DNA of 64,000 nt, taken from positions 1,252,501 to 1,316,500 of the forward strand of contig WPIO01000077.1 of assembly GCA_009760855.2 (NCBI GenBank), given 5' to 3'. The DNA is from Cristatella mucedo. Lineage: Eukaryota; Bryozoa; Phylactolaemata; Cristatellidae. This document shows positions 12,326 to 25,189 of this stretch, in pieces. Numbering within the stretch: position 1 is the first letter of the stretch; every line of letters starts with the position of its first letter. The notes beneath the pieces were generated by a model. That model did not search any database. It was not told the DNA's origin and saw only the letters and a program-made list of their open reading frames with translations. Both the position numbers and the translations under genes were made by a program.

Positions 12326-13010
12326 CGTTTTCGGGTACGGTCAATAGCTGCAGTTGATAGGAATTCTTTAGATCACAGCTCCAGACAGATTTGCATAACT
12401 CAGCTTTCTCTTAGCCCAAATGAAATTGTGGTTTTTTGTTCTGATGGGCTTTGGGTGCCCACCTATGTGTGGTATTCAGAGCACGTTATCAGTCACAGAT
12501 CTTACCAAGCGGTGACCATTAGTGTCTCCGCATTCGCTGAATCATGCTGGCCTAAACATGATACATAATTATTTGTGCGTGCTTCCTAATGCCATTCATG
12601 ATACTCAGCATAGAGTGCTCGCACTCCTGCAGCCAGTCACGAAGCACTTAAATAGAGACTACGTTTTCTTCGGGCCCAATAAAAACGACGTATTATTCAC
12701 TGCGATAGCCCCTGACCTTGAGCTGTTGAAGAGTGGCTTATCGGTAACCGCATTTCAGTAAAACATAGCTTAAGGACTGCCAAAGACGACAACGGCTGTT
12801 GGCGGCCTCTTTAGCCTCAGTCTAAATTTAGTTGGCTGTTTGTCTCCCTGCAGCTGCCTTGATGCCCCTGTTTTGCACATGTGCAATGACTCCTTCGCCA
12901 ACGACAGTATTTCTGTGAAAAAAAATCGCCTTCAAAAGGCTATATAACGTTTTCAAATTTTTGTGCTGATGTAGCTCAGATTTGGCCGGTCAATTTTGAG
13001 GATTCCATTG
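12326..13010. other. No recognised feature
   Basis: One 79-codon plus-strand frame (12522-12761) has no recognisable motif. No repeat match was noticed. Confidence 0.45.
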
Positions 13011-13017
13011 TATTAAG

Positions 13018-13450
13018 AATAATATATTTAATATAGTGCCGTCAGAGAACTGAATCTCTTTCTAGGCACTTTACATATTCTGCAAAGGAAGCATGATCGG
13101 ACGGTAGTTGGTAGCATGTTCAATGGCAACAAGCATACAATTTTTAGGGGTGATATGCCCAGGGTCAGCATGCAAATATGGTTAGTAGCAGAATGCACAA
13201 TATCAGCACGCAAAAGCATGTAAGGACGAATCACATGAACCCACAATATGATGTTATAAATAGATGCGCCTTTAGCTTCTTTTTAAATGTGGTCAACTCA
13301 GGGGATGTCGTGACGCAAATCAGAAGTGAGTTCCAGGCTTTGAGAGTATATAAACTTAAGGCACGGTCTCTAAAGGATTTGAGGTTCTTACGAGATATAG
13401 GCAAGCGATTAGATTCCGAAAAGCGAGTGCAACGATGCTTAGCCTGGTGG
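13018..13450 (-). mobile_element. LINE-B fragment (RT C-terminus and 3' UTR)
   Basis: On the minus strand the frame shows LPHQAKHRCTRFSESN, then LKSFRDRALSLYTLKAWNS (13458-13231). The 3' UTR follows to the ATTCTTAATAC tail at 13018. It is truncated where the next LINE-B copy begins (about 13450). Confidence 0.75.
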
Positions 13451-14565
13451 GGAAGCACTTTACATTTTCTGCAAAGGATGAACTATTGAATGCTTAGTGG
13501 TAGCATGCTATAAAACAACAACAAGAATAACATGGTTATGGGTGACATGCCCAGGGTCAGCATGCAAATTTGGTAAGTTTCAGCACACACAGCGTCAGCA
13601 CCCATAACCACATAAAGGACGAATCACATGATCCGCTAAATGCTTTGATAAATTGATGTGTTTTTAGTTTCTTTTTAAATTTTGACAAGTCAGGAGATGT
13701 CGTAAAGCTATTCGGGAGTGAGTTCCAGGTTTTGGGAGCACAGGAACTAAAGGTACGGTCTCCAAGTGGTTTGCGATCTCCAAGTCCATTTGTACAAGGT
13801 ATGGGTGAACAATTAGATTCCAAAAAGCGAGTGGCACGATGCTTAGCCTGGTGGGGAAGCAGATCTGATAGGTTGGCTGAAGCCAAATAATGAAGGGCCC
13901 TAACATTGGTTGACAGAATCTTGAAGTCGACGCGTCGCTTGACTGGAAGCCAACACAGGTCGGGGAGAAGGGGTGTGATTTGGCAACCACGACCCTCATA
14001 AAAGACAAATCTAGCTGCAGAGACTTGCACCAGCTGTAAGCGCCTGATTGCACGGGCCGGTAGACCAACAACAGTGAGTTGCAGAAGTCGAGACGGGATG
14101 TCAAAAATGCTTGGGCTAACTTAGCTGCGGCATCCCTGTCTAAGCAAGCCCGAATCTTAGCTTTGTTATGCAGCTAAAAGTAGGCAGACGTGGCCATGAC
14201 GCCGATGCGGTCGTCTAATGAAAGGTCACTTTGGAACAAGACGCCCAGAAATTTCGTGCAGATTCATGAGGACGGATGCCGGCAGAGCCGATTGCGGGTC
14301 TTGGCCTTTTCAATCTGTAAATCACACTTGGTTTGCCCATAACTAGTAAGTTGGTTTTTATCATCATTCAATTTAAGAAAGTTGTCTGCAATCCATGTGC
14401 GAATGTCATCAATACATGCAGCAAGGAAGTTGAGAGAATTCGATGTGATGGAAGGTTGGGATGGGTCAAAGCAAAGGTACAACTGAGTGTCAACTGCATT
14501 GAAGTGACAGCCTAGATTATGGCTAGCAATCGCATCGGCAAGCGGAAGAGTATAAACCGCGAATA
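13450..14565 (-). mobile_element. LINE-B fragment (RT palm to 3' UTR)
   Basis: A second minus-strand copy lies head-to-tail with the previous one. Frames 14104-13557 give TSRLDFCNSLLLVYRPV and LSDLLPHQAKHRATRF. Frame 14482-14264 gives [14 protein letters not shown]-like and NFLKLNDDKNQL. The YADD box is mutated to a form without an intact Asp pair (NAVDTQL-like). Several frameshifts. Confidence 0.75.
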
Positions 14566-14624
14566 ATCTTGTACCTTACATAAGAGCCGCGACTCTCGAT
14601 CAGCTCGGCCAGCAAGCCGCGGGA

Positions 14625-14815
14625 ATAAATAAAATAAAATAAATGCCAGCCGATTGAACGGCCTTTTTTGCCTAGCGACGGAAGAGCCTTGACGGCAACC
14701 GCCGCATCATGCAGGGGCAGTAAAGAATTGCCCATCGCAGGATTTGAACCCACGATATCGGGACTGAGTTCGGGAAAAGCAACCGCCTTACCTAGTTTGC
14801 CATCACAGCTCATCA
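14625..14815 (-). mobile_element. SINE2, minus strand
   Basis: Read on the minus strand: A-box-like GATGGCAAACTAGGTAAGG, B-box GGGTTCAAATCC, body, and a TTTATTTTATTTTATT tail at 14625-14645. It is close to the copy at 103-305. Confidence 0.65.
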
Positions 14816-14944
14816 CTGTTGCTTCTGCAAACACTCCGGGTGGGGGAGGGGGACGTGACGGGGGCGTGGCGGGGGCGTGGCGTGACGTGACGGGGCGGGG
14901 GCGGGCGAGCCTATTGCATACACAGCTTTCAAGGCATCTTGTTA
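14816..14944. repeat. G-rich imperfect repeat (GGGGCGTGGC type)
   Basis: GTGACGGGGGCGTGGCGGGG and variants repeat at about 14855-14910. No function is evident. Confidence 0.6.
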
Positions 14945-15420
14945 CCCCACGACCCACGCTAGCACCGTCAACGAGAAACGGTGCGGAGACTGCTTTTTAT
15001 ATAAATCGCACGTCTCAAAAAGATGAAATGAAATGTGCTAAAATGAAATGCGCACGCTATTTTAAGCGTCTTCCTTTCAAGACGGAGCGAGAAGGGCCGA
15101 AGATGAACGCGAGACGAAGACGAAGACGGACCGCGAGACTCCAGAGTCTGCCGCGGCGTCTGAAAGAGGCCACAGCACCTTTCTTCGAGCACGTGGTAAG
15201 TGCTAGACCGCCAGGCTGGCCTCGTTCTCGTTTGGAAGGACACTGCAATATCCGATAATCAAGCACACGATCAAGCTGAACTAGGTGTCGTGAACATTTT
15301 GCCCGAACAGGTTGCGACCATACTTGACGTTCAACAAGAAGCAGAAGAACGAGCTAAAATGAGCTTGCGTTGGCATTTGCAAGGATCTAGCTTGCACACT
15401 TTGCATCTTTAATGGTTCAA
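14945..15420 (+). pseudogene. E gene, unit A copy (decayed)
   Basis: Homologous to the longer open copy at 57500-57898. One frame gives RETPESAAASERGHSTF (compare DEVPESATASG...STF in the other copy) and then runs into a TAG before the second half. Another frame from about 15200 gives AGLVLVWKDTAISDNQ and ILDVQQEAEERAKM, and ends at 15412. The two halves are therefore out of frame here, with an insertion around CACGTGGTAAGTGC, so this copy looks inactive. I recognise no family. The C-terminal half is probably helical. Confidence 0.45.
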
Positions 15421-15499
15421 TAGTCCCAATCCCATTTTTTGATATACCTATATTAAATAGGAATATCTTGCTAGAAGCACTGGCTAACCTGGCCTGGCC

Positions 15500-16300
15500 T
15501 GGCCTGTGCGAAAGACTGCGTTGAGAAGAAACTACGAGAAAGTGCAAGTATCTTGCAAATGCCGCCAACGATAGCTGCGCCAAAAAATATAAGAAGCAAT
15601 TTAGAAGTGAATTTAGAAATTTTAAAATTTACTCAAAATCTCACGATACATAACAATTAAAAATTTGATAAGTGAACTTGAAAAAAAATTTGAAGTTTCT
15701 TTTTTTGTAGCGGTGAACGAGCATTTGCGTTAACCCACCAGGCCTGTAGCAGTGGCATAAATTCAGGGTTGCTCGCAGCACAGCTTGCAGTCGTTGCCAG
15801 TGAATTGCCCTGCAAGCATCTCGACCCCAGACTAAGACCTAGAGAAAGCGTCCAGAATTGCCAGAATGCATTGTGAGTCTAGATAACTAGTCGAGTTTTA
15901 ATTAAACGCCAAACGCCCCAAGGAATAGCTGTTGAGTTTTACGAATTTATAAGGGCTTCTCACAAAATATATGATCTACGTTTTCCCAGAAATCTACTGC
16001 GTCTTGACACGTTTAAAAAGAAGCTACTATTTATCGCAGCCTTTAGTGGGTCCATCTGATTCGTCCTTTGTGTGCTTTTGCGTGCTGAAATTGTGCATGC
16101 GTCCAATAACCATATTTGCATGCTGACTCGGTGCATGTACCCTCTTAGGCATGTCATGCTTGCTGTTATTGAGCATGCTAGCACTATCCATTCTATCGTG
16201 CTTACTTTGTAGCAAATGTAAAGATCGTAGAAAGAGATTAATTTCTCTGAGGGCGCTTTATCAAATGTATAATTATTGCTATAACTATTATTAACACATT
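15500..16300 (+). repeat. E-block flank shared with 38880-39615
   Basis: About 15700-16010 aligns with 39000-39300: GCTCGCAGCACAGCTTGCA and CTAAGACCTA occur in both. A LINE-B 3' piece follows at the same place in each (15960-16300 and 39300-39615, with CTAGTGGG- and CATGCTGAC-type motifs and ATT tails). This ties the regions right of units A and B together as one ancient unit end. Confidence 0.65.
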
Positions 16301-16329
16301 CGTATAGACCGATGACATCCTACTCTTCT

Positions 16330-17990
16330 GGTCTCTCCCCCTCACTCTTATAAGTAGCAGTTCTGTTTCGTCGTCATTTAATTTAAAGAAGTTCGCGGAT
16401 TTTTATGGTCGAATGTCGGAAAGGCAAGCATTCAGTTTATCATTACTGCATCAAATTTCGATAGACTTAACAACAAATTCTGCTGAATAACATCAGAATA
16501 AGAGTGATTGCCGATTCCATCGGCTAAATAACTTTTTTTCCAGAGGCTCGATAAAAAAGGAGAACGGCGGAGAACTGAGAGTGAACTTTGCAGGTAACTA
16601 GTTAGAGTTTACCACCACGCGACACGGTTTTAACTTGGTCGTACAAGTAAGAAGTGTGAACCGCAGCAAGTGTCTCGTCTGCCACATCGATCGTTGTTCT
16701 CAATCGTTCAATTGGGTTAATCGTGATGAATAGTGCTTAAAGCGGATGGCATATCCAGTAGGAGAAGGGCAGTGATTTACCCGTCATTGCTTCGTAAGTT
16801 GTCGTTGGTTACATGGAAAAAAGTTGCTTCAGTGGATTGATACCGCATTGAGCCCCGATTGAAATGTTTCTGAAATTCTATCCTTTTTCAATCTATGCTA
16901 AGCGTTGCTTGGTGAGAATAGTTACGCCAATCTTTGACAGAAAAACAAGAAGGTAAAATAGGCAGATGATCCAGGCTGCTTTTTAGTATCGGTCGCACGG
17001 CGGCCGATTGAAAGAACTTGGGTATAACTAGTTTCCTCGAGACCTATTGAAAATCCGAGTTACGGCTGAGCCTGGTTTGTCTGCCTGTGCAGATCGCAGA
17101 GGCGATAACATTCAGGAGACTAGCTCTTTTTACTCGACTTTTTCTGGATAGCCACTTCGTACGATGAAACGTCGGAAAGTCTGTAAGGAAGGTCTCTCAT
17201 AGGGATCAACTAGTTTTTTTTTAGTTCGTTAGGACTTTATCTAGGAACAAATGTGGGCAATTTTTTCAAAGAAGTAGGCTGGAAAATTGTCGGCCGAGCC
17301 TTTATTGCTTAGGAAGTGAGCCTTATAGGCGTGGTCGAGCAAATTGTCACTGTCTTATACATTTTGTTTGGGTTTGACTGGCGAGACGTCAGCATTCGAG
17401 TAAAAAAATAAATTCTAAATTTGTATGCTTCCGAGGGTAGCTATGGATGATGTCTTTTGCATTCTTGTATTTCATCGTCAGACCCGTACTTGCAAAAGTT
17501 GTATTAAAGCTAGCACTTTATACGACTCATTTTGAAGTGTTTTTGTAAATTGGAAGAAATCTCTCTAATCTGTACACGGACAGAACGTTTGGGAGAATAC
17601 TGGTCAAAGGCAATCCTAAGTTTCTTGGTAACTACATTAGTGAAGGAATTGAGGCTGTGGGCGAGTCTGGATGTAGATCTAGAAGACCTGCATTGTACAT
17701 AGATTGCCAAAATTTCTCAGGCTTGGTGGTTTTTCAAGTTGCATCGATGAAAAAACTCCGACCTGATTCAGCACTTGGAGCAGAACAGGCGCAGTAAACG
17801 AGATTGAGCTTTCGTGCAAAATGGTCAGCGGGCACATAACATGACCAGTTGAGTAGACTCCCTTAGCGATAAAGAAGTCCAGGATATCCAGGCCACATAC
17901 GTGAGGGAAATGATTGGCATGTTGCACCAAGCCTTAGTTGTTCAGACTATAAAGAAATTAGAGAACCTGAGTGGTATTGTGAGAAAATCA
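16330..17990 (-). mobile_element. LINE-A, degraded copy (endonuclease to RT)
   Basis: The minus strand is collinear with the 8728-11395 copy. The antisense of SENFLKLNDDKTELLL lies at 16355-16420, the RT palm at 16480-16900 with many stops, the linker near 17400-17560, and the endonuclease at 17930-17679 (DILDFFIAKG, MCPLTILHESSISFTAP, a decayed LSDHCSVSFT box). It is much older than the first copy and has no long open frame. Confidence 0.75.
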
Positions 17991-17999
17991 AAAAATACT

Positions 18000-18350
18000 T
18001 CAAAAAATTAGACTGACAGTGGAAAGAGGTGGGTATATTCTATCTTTGACAGGCCTCATTGGCAATGAGGACCAGATAAAAGTGTATTTAAACGATAGCC
18101 GATGGGAAGAACTGGCCCATCACTTTCAGTCTCTCTCTGGCTCTTTTAATACGTTTAATTTCTTAGGCTTTTTCCAAAATCCACACCTCTCACCAAGTGC
18201 TTTGTATTTATAACTCATTCTGTCTTCTTCTCGATTTTATTGTCCCGTGTTTATTATATCTGCATATTCTTCCGACCAATAGCGTTTGCACCGGCTCTCT
18301 GTCTCTGGCTTCTCTTCGTCTTTACATCTATCATACATTATTTTTAAGTT
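18000..18350. other. No recognised feature
   Basis: No gene or repeat signature noticed before the CT-rich tract. Confidence 0.5.
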
Positions 18351-18354
18351 TGTT

Positions 18355-18930
<576 letters not shown>

Positions 18931-19104
18931 ATGTACTGGATTTAGGAATTTCCGAGATTCTGTCTTAGGATAAAGAAGAAGGTCACTTACCACGTTTTTA
19001 AGCCATAAGCTGTACATGAAGTAGTTTTTTTCATAATAAGACCACAGATTTTATAGAGTGACATGAATTGCATTGGCCAAAGGCAGAAAGCTTGGTTCTT
19101 GTGA

Positions 19105-19275
19105 CGCATTGCCCATGGATCTTCGCTCAGGAGGCTAAGGTGCTCGCTCTTCATGACCTTCAGGTCGTGAGTTCGAGTCCTCTGGTGGGCGATTCTTTAT
19201 CACCCTCTGCAAGAGGCAGTAATAGCCGTAAAGGCTCTTCTGCAGCTATATGAAATGAGCCTTTTAAATCAAATC
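19105..19275 (+). mobile_element. SINE2, plus strand
   Basis: GGAGGCTAAGGTGCTCGCTC is A-box-like and GAGTTCGAGTCC is B-box-like. The body has TAATAGCCGTAAAGGCTCTT and ends in GAAATGAGCCTTTTAAATC. Confidence 0.65.
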
Positions 19276-21125
19276 AACTAAGATTTCCTTCTTTCTTCGT
19301 ACGACCTGTGCACAGCCCAATCCTTGTTGTTCACTTTTCAGTGCCTAGTTGTCAGGAATACAAGTTACAGATCGTTGCCCCTTGTCTGAGCCTGACCGAT
19401 CTGTTTAATAAGGTGGTTCTTCCATGCTTCCCTACACCACATTTAGAGTAAACTGCAAAGCATATTGCCTAAGATTTGATGTGCTTACGTATAATGGATG
19501 CGTATATTTGCAGAGTGTCTGCATATTTTGAAGTGCTTAAATATTGTGTACAGTACTAGTTCGCATATTTTGCATATGTAATGTGCGGTGCATCGGAAGT
19601 ATTTAGATTTTGACAACATTTTTATCAATAACGCCACACGCGCGATAAAATCACGATGGCTGTACACAATTTAGCAGCTGCGGCGCTATCAAAAGGGCTT
19701 GCATAGGTATGAGGTAGGGGCATAAGGCAAGCCTTGTCTGTCGCACTGCCAAATGTGCCATCATTTCTTGCATTTGATTGAATGGCCGAACGTTTCACCG
19801 ACTATTGTGCACGTTTCATCGCTGTCGCATGAGCCTGCTAAGTACCCTTAGAAAATAGGGTACGAGTTTTTCTTGTTTACCGGAAACCCGCTATTTCAAA
19901 CTTCTATCAAACCTCGCCTCTCAGTGGCATCCCCCGATTGGATGGGAACATGCCGCCGACGACGGGTGGCGTGGAAAAGTTCATGCCGGACCAGTTGCAT
20001 CCGGAACACTAAACCATTCGGGAGCGATACCGTTTCTAGAACAACCCGAAACGAATAATTTGTGAGTCGATCCTAGTGCCAGCTGCTCGGATCGGTGCTG
20101 AAGCTGCCACCTGTGGCCTCCCTCCCGTATACCAAAGACCCTCTCAGCAATGCCCGGTGATGAGCGGTTCCCGATTGCCGTCGGCAACTAAGCATTATTG
20201 CTCGGTGTTATTCCGAAGGAAGGACGACGATCACTTTCGTAAGAGTCCTTGAGGTGGCAGAAGAGGTCGAAGAGGCGTCAATTAATGCCAAGGAGACGGC
20301 CTAAAATTATCCTATGAACAAGCCGCTCTGGCTTTCAAACGGAATGGATCAGCCAAAGGTGAATGGCTCGCTACCACAGCCAAAACAGCGTCTCCTAAGT
20401 CATCACCGTGGGGCATCAAAACGCTCTGGGAAGAAGCAAAAGGTTTCATCTGCTCAGGTGGGACAGCAAATGAAGAGTCATTTTTTGGAACGATCCTGCT
20501 AGGCATACGGGTGACAGCTGTTAGTTTCTGCGCTCCGTCTGCAGCTACTGTCAATTGAAAAGCTACTATAGTGTCGGTGGCAAAAAACGCAAATTGAAAC
20601 TTGGCTTTTTTGCCCTTACCAGTAGAGGTTCTGCTACGGTACACAGCCTAGGGATCGTCTCGCAGCTATATCAGTCACTAAGAATAGGTAGGAGACATTT
20701 TAGCTTAGAGATATATTTTGTTTTAAGTGTCTCATTTCTAATGAACACTCATTTCTACTATAGAAGAAACCGGAATAGCTTCATGCCGACCCAGTTGTTG
20801 ACGCATACGACTCAGCACATTGTTTGCCTTTCCTTGAGATGATCAAGCCAAAAACATGCATAATTTCATCGCCACCCTCTGCTTATGGTGAAAAGACAAT
20901 GCAGCTGTTCGTCTCAAAATAACTGCGTTTAAACTTGTATGGTAGAGTAGTAAACAAGCAGCTATGTATCTCTGTGGACTCAAATATCCAGTCTCCTGCA
21001 GTGGAGGCTGCAAAGCGCAGCATCAACAGAGTTAACCACCGCTCGGAAATAAAGCAACCTTGCTAGGCTCTCTACTGCGTACATCGACGCGACGAGGAAC
21101 CCAGCTGAATACCGGCAACTGTAAA
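19276..21125. other. No recognised feature
   Basis: Moderate-GC, unique sequence. A 110-codon minus-strand frame (20644-20312) is the longest. It has a basic start (TGKGKKAKFQFAFF) but no family signature, flanking splice logic or second copy. Confidence 0.45.
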
Positions 21126-21127
21126 TA

Positions 21128-21292
21128 GGGCCGGGATAGCCCCTGAGGGGGCAAGGTGCTCGCTCTTCGATACCAAGGTTGTGGTTTCACATCCTTCACT
21201 CGGCAATTCTTTATTTCTAACCACAAGCTGTTAGAATAGCCTTTAAGATTCATCTGCCGCTATACAAAATGAGGCTGTTACATTGGCTAACA
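21128..21292 (+). mobile_element. SINE2, plus strand, heading block D of unit B
   Basis: GCCGGGATAGCCCCTGAGGG is A-box-like and GTGGTTTCACATCC is a weak B-box. The body ends near ATGAGGCTGTTACATTGGC. The same SINE heads block D of unit C at 41955-42095, so it marks the unit start. Confidence 0.6.
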
Positions 21293-21299
21293 TTTCTTT

Positions 21300-21795
21300 T
21301 CCAGCAAGCGTTACTGACAGCAGAAATTTGAAGGTCCACGTTTGGCTTATTGGTCCGGAAGCTGGAAGTGCTACATCGAGCAGCTGCGACCCAGGTACTG
21401 AGTCCAGGTGGTACAGGAACACATAGACCCGGGTGATGACTATATCAGCATTCTATCTACGCATCCTAAAACATTTTTGTGTATGCTAGCTGCTAAACTG
21501 ATAGCTTTGACTGAGGGTATTTTCTGGAGAACCTCCACAGTCAGCTTACAGGCCAAGCAATGCACGCTTATCCCACAGAATGTAGGACACCCAACAGCTG
21601 CTCTGTTCGACCAGGCGGCATATGATGACATCGTAATCAATCATGCCACTCTAGTTAGGGACTTAGTTGTAAGAACTGTACGCATTACAGCAGCTGCAGC
21701 TCTTTAAAAAGGGCTGGCTTGGCCGTTACTAAGAGGCCTGTGATCCTGGATTGAAGCCGCCTTAAGGAAATAAAGATCTCATGACCAGTATCTGT
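21300..21795 (+). pseudogene. Block D terminal-exon-like sequence, unit B
   Basis: After ATTTCTTTTCCAG (acceptor-like) comes a stretch that aligns to 42107-42600 over its whole length. The frame conserved in both copies first reads SVTDSRNLKVHVWLIGP and GSATSSSCDP. A second frame follows, VVRTVRIT near the end, with a stop at 21707 and an AATAAA-like GGAAATAAAGATC at about 21770. The open frame at 21408-21707 (99 codons) is only partly open in the other copy because of a 2-base length difference near 21525. It may be a 3' exon of an unrecognised gene duplicated with the unit, or a non-coding repeat. It is convergent with the laminin-G gene on the other strand. Confidence 0.3.
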
Positions 21796-21869
21796 ATTTT
21801 TGTGCCCAAGAGCTCATCACAGTTATTGTCTTTGCATTCAGTTTTACTTATGTGAGTCTTACTTCTTAC

Positions 21870-22350
21870 GCTGATCTAAATGGCCCGCCACGGCTTGGCT
21901 CGTTCATACTTAGCTGAACTGCTGCACCAGTTTCAGCCTCCTCGTGCTCTCTGGCCATTTATGGACAATAATTAGTTGTTCTATTCCTCAGCTTAAAGAC
22001 CGCTGGTGAAAGTAGTTTTTGCTCTGCTGGTCCTAGAATGTGGAACTCGCTCTTACAATTATTATACAACGACATCCACTCTCTCGTTTCCGACAAAGGA
22101 ACGTTTTTTCAAGCCACCACGAGCTGGTAATTTCAGGCAACCTACAATTTTATTTGGTCTCTTAAAACAGCTATGCTTCTCACTTTCTCTATTTTTGTGT
22201 TGGATGAAGTCGGTTGGCTAGCGATTGGGCTCCAAAAGCCACTTAGGCTTTGAGTGGGCAATACAAAACTCTCCAGTGCAATACCCACATGGCGTTTGCG
22301 CCTATGTGGAGTTACAGGAGGAGATACATACGTACATGCATACATACATT
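21870..22350 (+). mobile_element. LINE-A 3' fragment
   Basis: It starts in the RT end (TGGCCCGCCACGGCTTGGCT) and runs through the 3' UTR to GGAGTTACAGGAGGAGATAC, with the ACATACGTACATGCATACAT tail. It is inserted in block D; unit C at 42605-42690 keeps only traces. Confidence 0.75.
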
Positions 22351-23220
22351 ACTTTGGAGCTGTAACCTGAAATTTTGGCAGATAAGGCACTTGAATCTTT
22401 CAGAAGGATCGGTTTTGCCCCTGAGATTGGGTTAAAAAAACCAATTTATGATCGAGGAAGATAAAAAAACTTCAAGATAAGACTTGAATTAATACAACTA
22501 GATGAATTCCTTTTCAAGACGTGTCTTTGGATCTAATTTCATTTTCTGTGCATTTTTGATTACGAATGACCGCATCAGCTACTAGCTCGTTTTTTTCTAA
22601 TTCATAATTTTTTTCTAATTCATAACTAGTCATGGGCATGACACTGAATCAGAACTTTATATGTCGTTGTATTTAATCTTTTTTATTTTGACTCAGTCAT
22701 TAAAGGACACTTCAGAATTCTTGCTCTGCCTGCTCTTGCTTTACTTGTTGCTGTTTCGTCACGATCTTTAGATGCTGTGGCTCAGCACTCGGTGGTCTGC
22801 TAACAGCTCGCCTCCACGGCTTTTTCAGCCTCAGAGCAATCTACTTCTTCGACTGCCCTGCTGACTTGGCTATGCTCCTCTCTCAATTTTTCTTAATTAA
22901 TAAAGAAAATAATTATATGTACACTCATAATGGCATTATTTATATGCGAAATGTTATATTAAGATTATACATATATAAACTATGTAGATATAAACTATAT
23001 ATAAACTATGTATACATATTGTAGATATATGTTACATATATAAACTATGTATACATATTATAGATATATATTAGGACTATATATAAGACTATGTGTAAGA
23101 TTAAAAGCATTTTATTCCAGGTGTCTCAATTATCTTAATTCCTAACATTTAATAACTTATTTATTAATTTACATCATTAATATTAATATTAGTCTTAATT
23201 AATTCAGAGGATAAGGTCAG
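22351..23220. repeat. Block D right part (repeat shared with 42700-43180 and 44320-45105)
   Basis: GATAAGGCACTTGAATCT, GTGTCTTTG and GATGCTGTGGCTCAGCACTC occur here and at about 42715, 42860 and 43105. The segment from CCCTGCTGACTTGGCTATGC through the AT-rich 22920-23220 matches 44335-44690. No coding frame. Confidence 0.65.
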
Positions 23221-23233
23221 TTGCTTTGATAAT

Positions 23234-23237
<4 letters not shown>

Positions 23238-23270
<33 letters not shown>

Positions 23271-23539
23271 AGATGGAGAAAACATGAAGAAAAGAGTAAG
23301 TCAGACAGATTATCAGCGATTTTGAGGAGTGAATAGCGTAAAAGATCCAGATTACTTTCAACTTAGTCTCTACTCTGGCGCTTCACATGTGCATTAGGTT
23401 GCCTATACCGTCGCCAAGCGTCGAGAAGTTTGGAAATGTGTGCAAAGTGTAGCAATCACCTTATCGATCGCTCCAATAAAGAGCCCGGTAAAACGTCCAA
23501 GTAAAATTCAGCTGATATGATAATCTGTATACACACACA

Positions 23540-23628
<89 letters not shown>

Positions 23629-23630
23629 TT
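23238..23630. repeat. (TA)n at 23238-23270 and (CA)n(TA)n at 23531-23626
   Basis: Two pure dinucleotide tracts separated by about 260 bases of unassigned sequence. Confidence 0.9.
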
Positions 23631-23689
23631 CAGGTGAGAGACTTCAGGGTATTGATTTGTACGGAAAAGGGTAATCTGAGAAACATCTA

Positions 23690-24995
23690 AAGTAATTGGT
23701 ACCTCAAGGCTCTGTTCTTGGTCTGCTTCTTTTCACAGTTGCTAGTGTCCCTCATCTCGATGTAATCGCCATGCACAATCTATGCTTTCACTTGTACGCA
23801 GATGACACTCAGTTGTACCTTTGCTTTAATCCCTCCTGGCTCTCCAGCACGTTGATTCCTTTTCAATTCCAGTGGTGCATGTATTGCTGACATCCGGATG
23901 CGGATGGCCCCACATAATCTCAAACTGAGTGACGACAAAATCAGCTTAATAGTCACGGGCAAGCCAAAGTGATTCAGAAACTGGAAAGAGTAACACTCAA
24001 AATCAGCTCTGCCAGCACATCTTCTATAACATTAACACAAGATCTAGCTGTCCTGATGTAGACTAACGTTTCACATGAAGACTACATCAGCTCCACAGTA
24101 AAGTCCACATACTTTCAGCTACATAACTTTACGAAAATTAAGGCTTTTTTATACGGAATTTTACATCTAAGCTTGATCCTGAGAATTTGTGACTTCACGT
24201 CTCAACTTTTGTAGCTCACTTCTTGCTGGTCTGACGGTATGTGCAATCAGGAGCTCGCAGTTTGTGCAATAATCTGAAGCTAGGATTGTTTGTCACGAGC
24301 TTCGCATGCCCACATCACACCACTGCTCACCGACATGCACCGGCTCCTTGTCAAGAATCACATCGATTTAAGGTTTTGTCGCTCACTTTTAGGTCTCTTC
24401 CTTCATTAGTCCCAGCCTACATATCAGATCTACTCCCCCAAAAGGTGTGGTACCAATCGCTTTTCGGAATCTAGTCGTCTACCTGTATCTCGTATGAATC
24501 CCAAATCCTTCAGAGACCGTGCTTTAGTTCTAAGCTTTAAAAGCCTTCATCTCACTTCGACTTACGTCGCGACATCTCCTGACTTGGCCACATTAAAAAC
24601 GAGCAAGAATGCATATTTATATCACAGCGTTTAGTGGGTCCGTGTGATTTTTCATTTGTGTAATTATGAGAGCTGACACTGCATGCTACCGTTAACCACA
24701 TTTTACATGTTTAACTGCTTATGTCAGCCCTAACCTTTTTATGCTTTTGGCATTGTGCATTTTTTCACCAATAATGGTAAAAATAATAGTAATACAATTG
24801 TATCGTGCCCTCAGAGAATTGAGCCTTTTTTTAGGCACTTTACCGTTGCTGGGTATACAGTATTACCAAATGTTTGATGGTAGAATACCCAAGCCGCAGA
24901 ATCATGCGATAAGCTTCCTTTGCAGCACGTATAAAGTGCTGAGAAAGTGATTAAGTTCCTCGAGGGCTCTAAGCAAACGTGCGCATTATTATTAT
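23690..24995 (+). mobile_element. LINE-B fragment (RT palm to 3' tail)
   Basis: Frame 23696-23890 has [12 protein letters not shown] and [17 protein letters not shown], the RT palm motifs with the Asp pair intact. Downstream pieces keep LKLSDDK- and NLKSFRD-like motifs with frameshifts. The element ends in CGTATAAAGTGCTGAGAAAG and an ATTATTATT tail at about 24985. Confidence 0.8.
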
Positions 24996-25189
24996 TGATT
25001 ATTTTATTCGGCTATACATTATATATAGCCTTCCAAGTTGTGTAACAGAAATCCTGTTCATGTACTGATCTTTGCCAAAGTTTTAAGGCTAAATCTGCAA
25101 AATCAGGAAGAACTGCCGTGAGGGAATCGTTAAATCAAACCCAACCTCAAACTGAGATGTGCAAATATCTTTTGGTACTGTTACCTACG

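Noticed and set aside
20312-20644. 110-codon minus-strand frame
   Set aside because: No recognisable domain, no flanking splice logic and no second copy; a frame this long is expected by chance in 64 kb.
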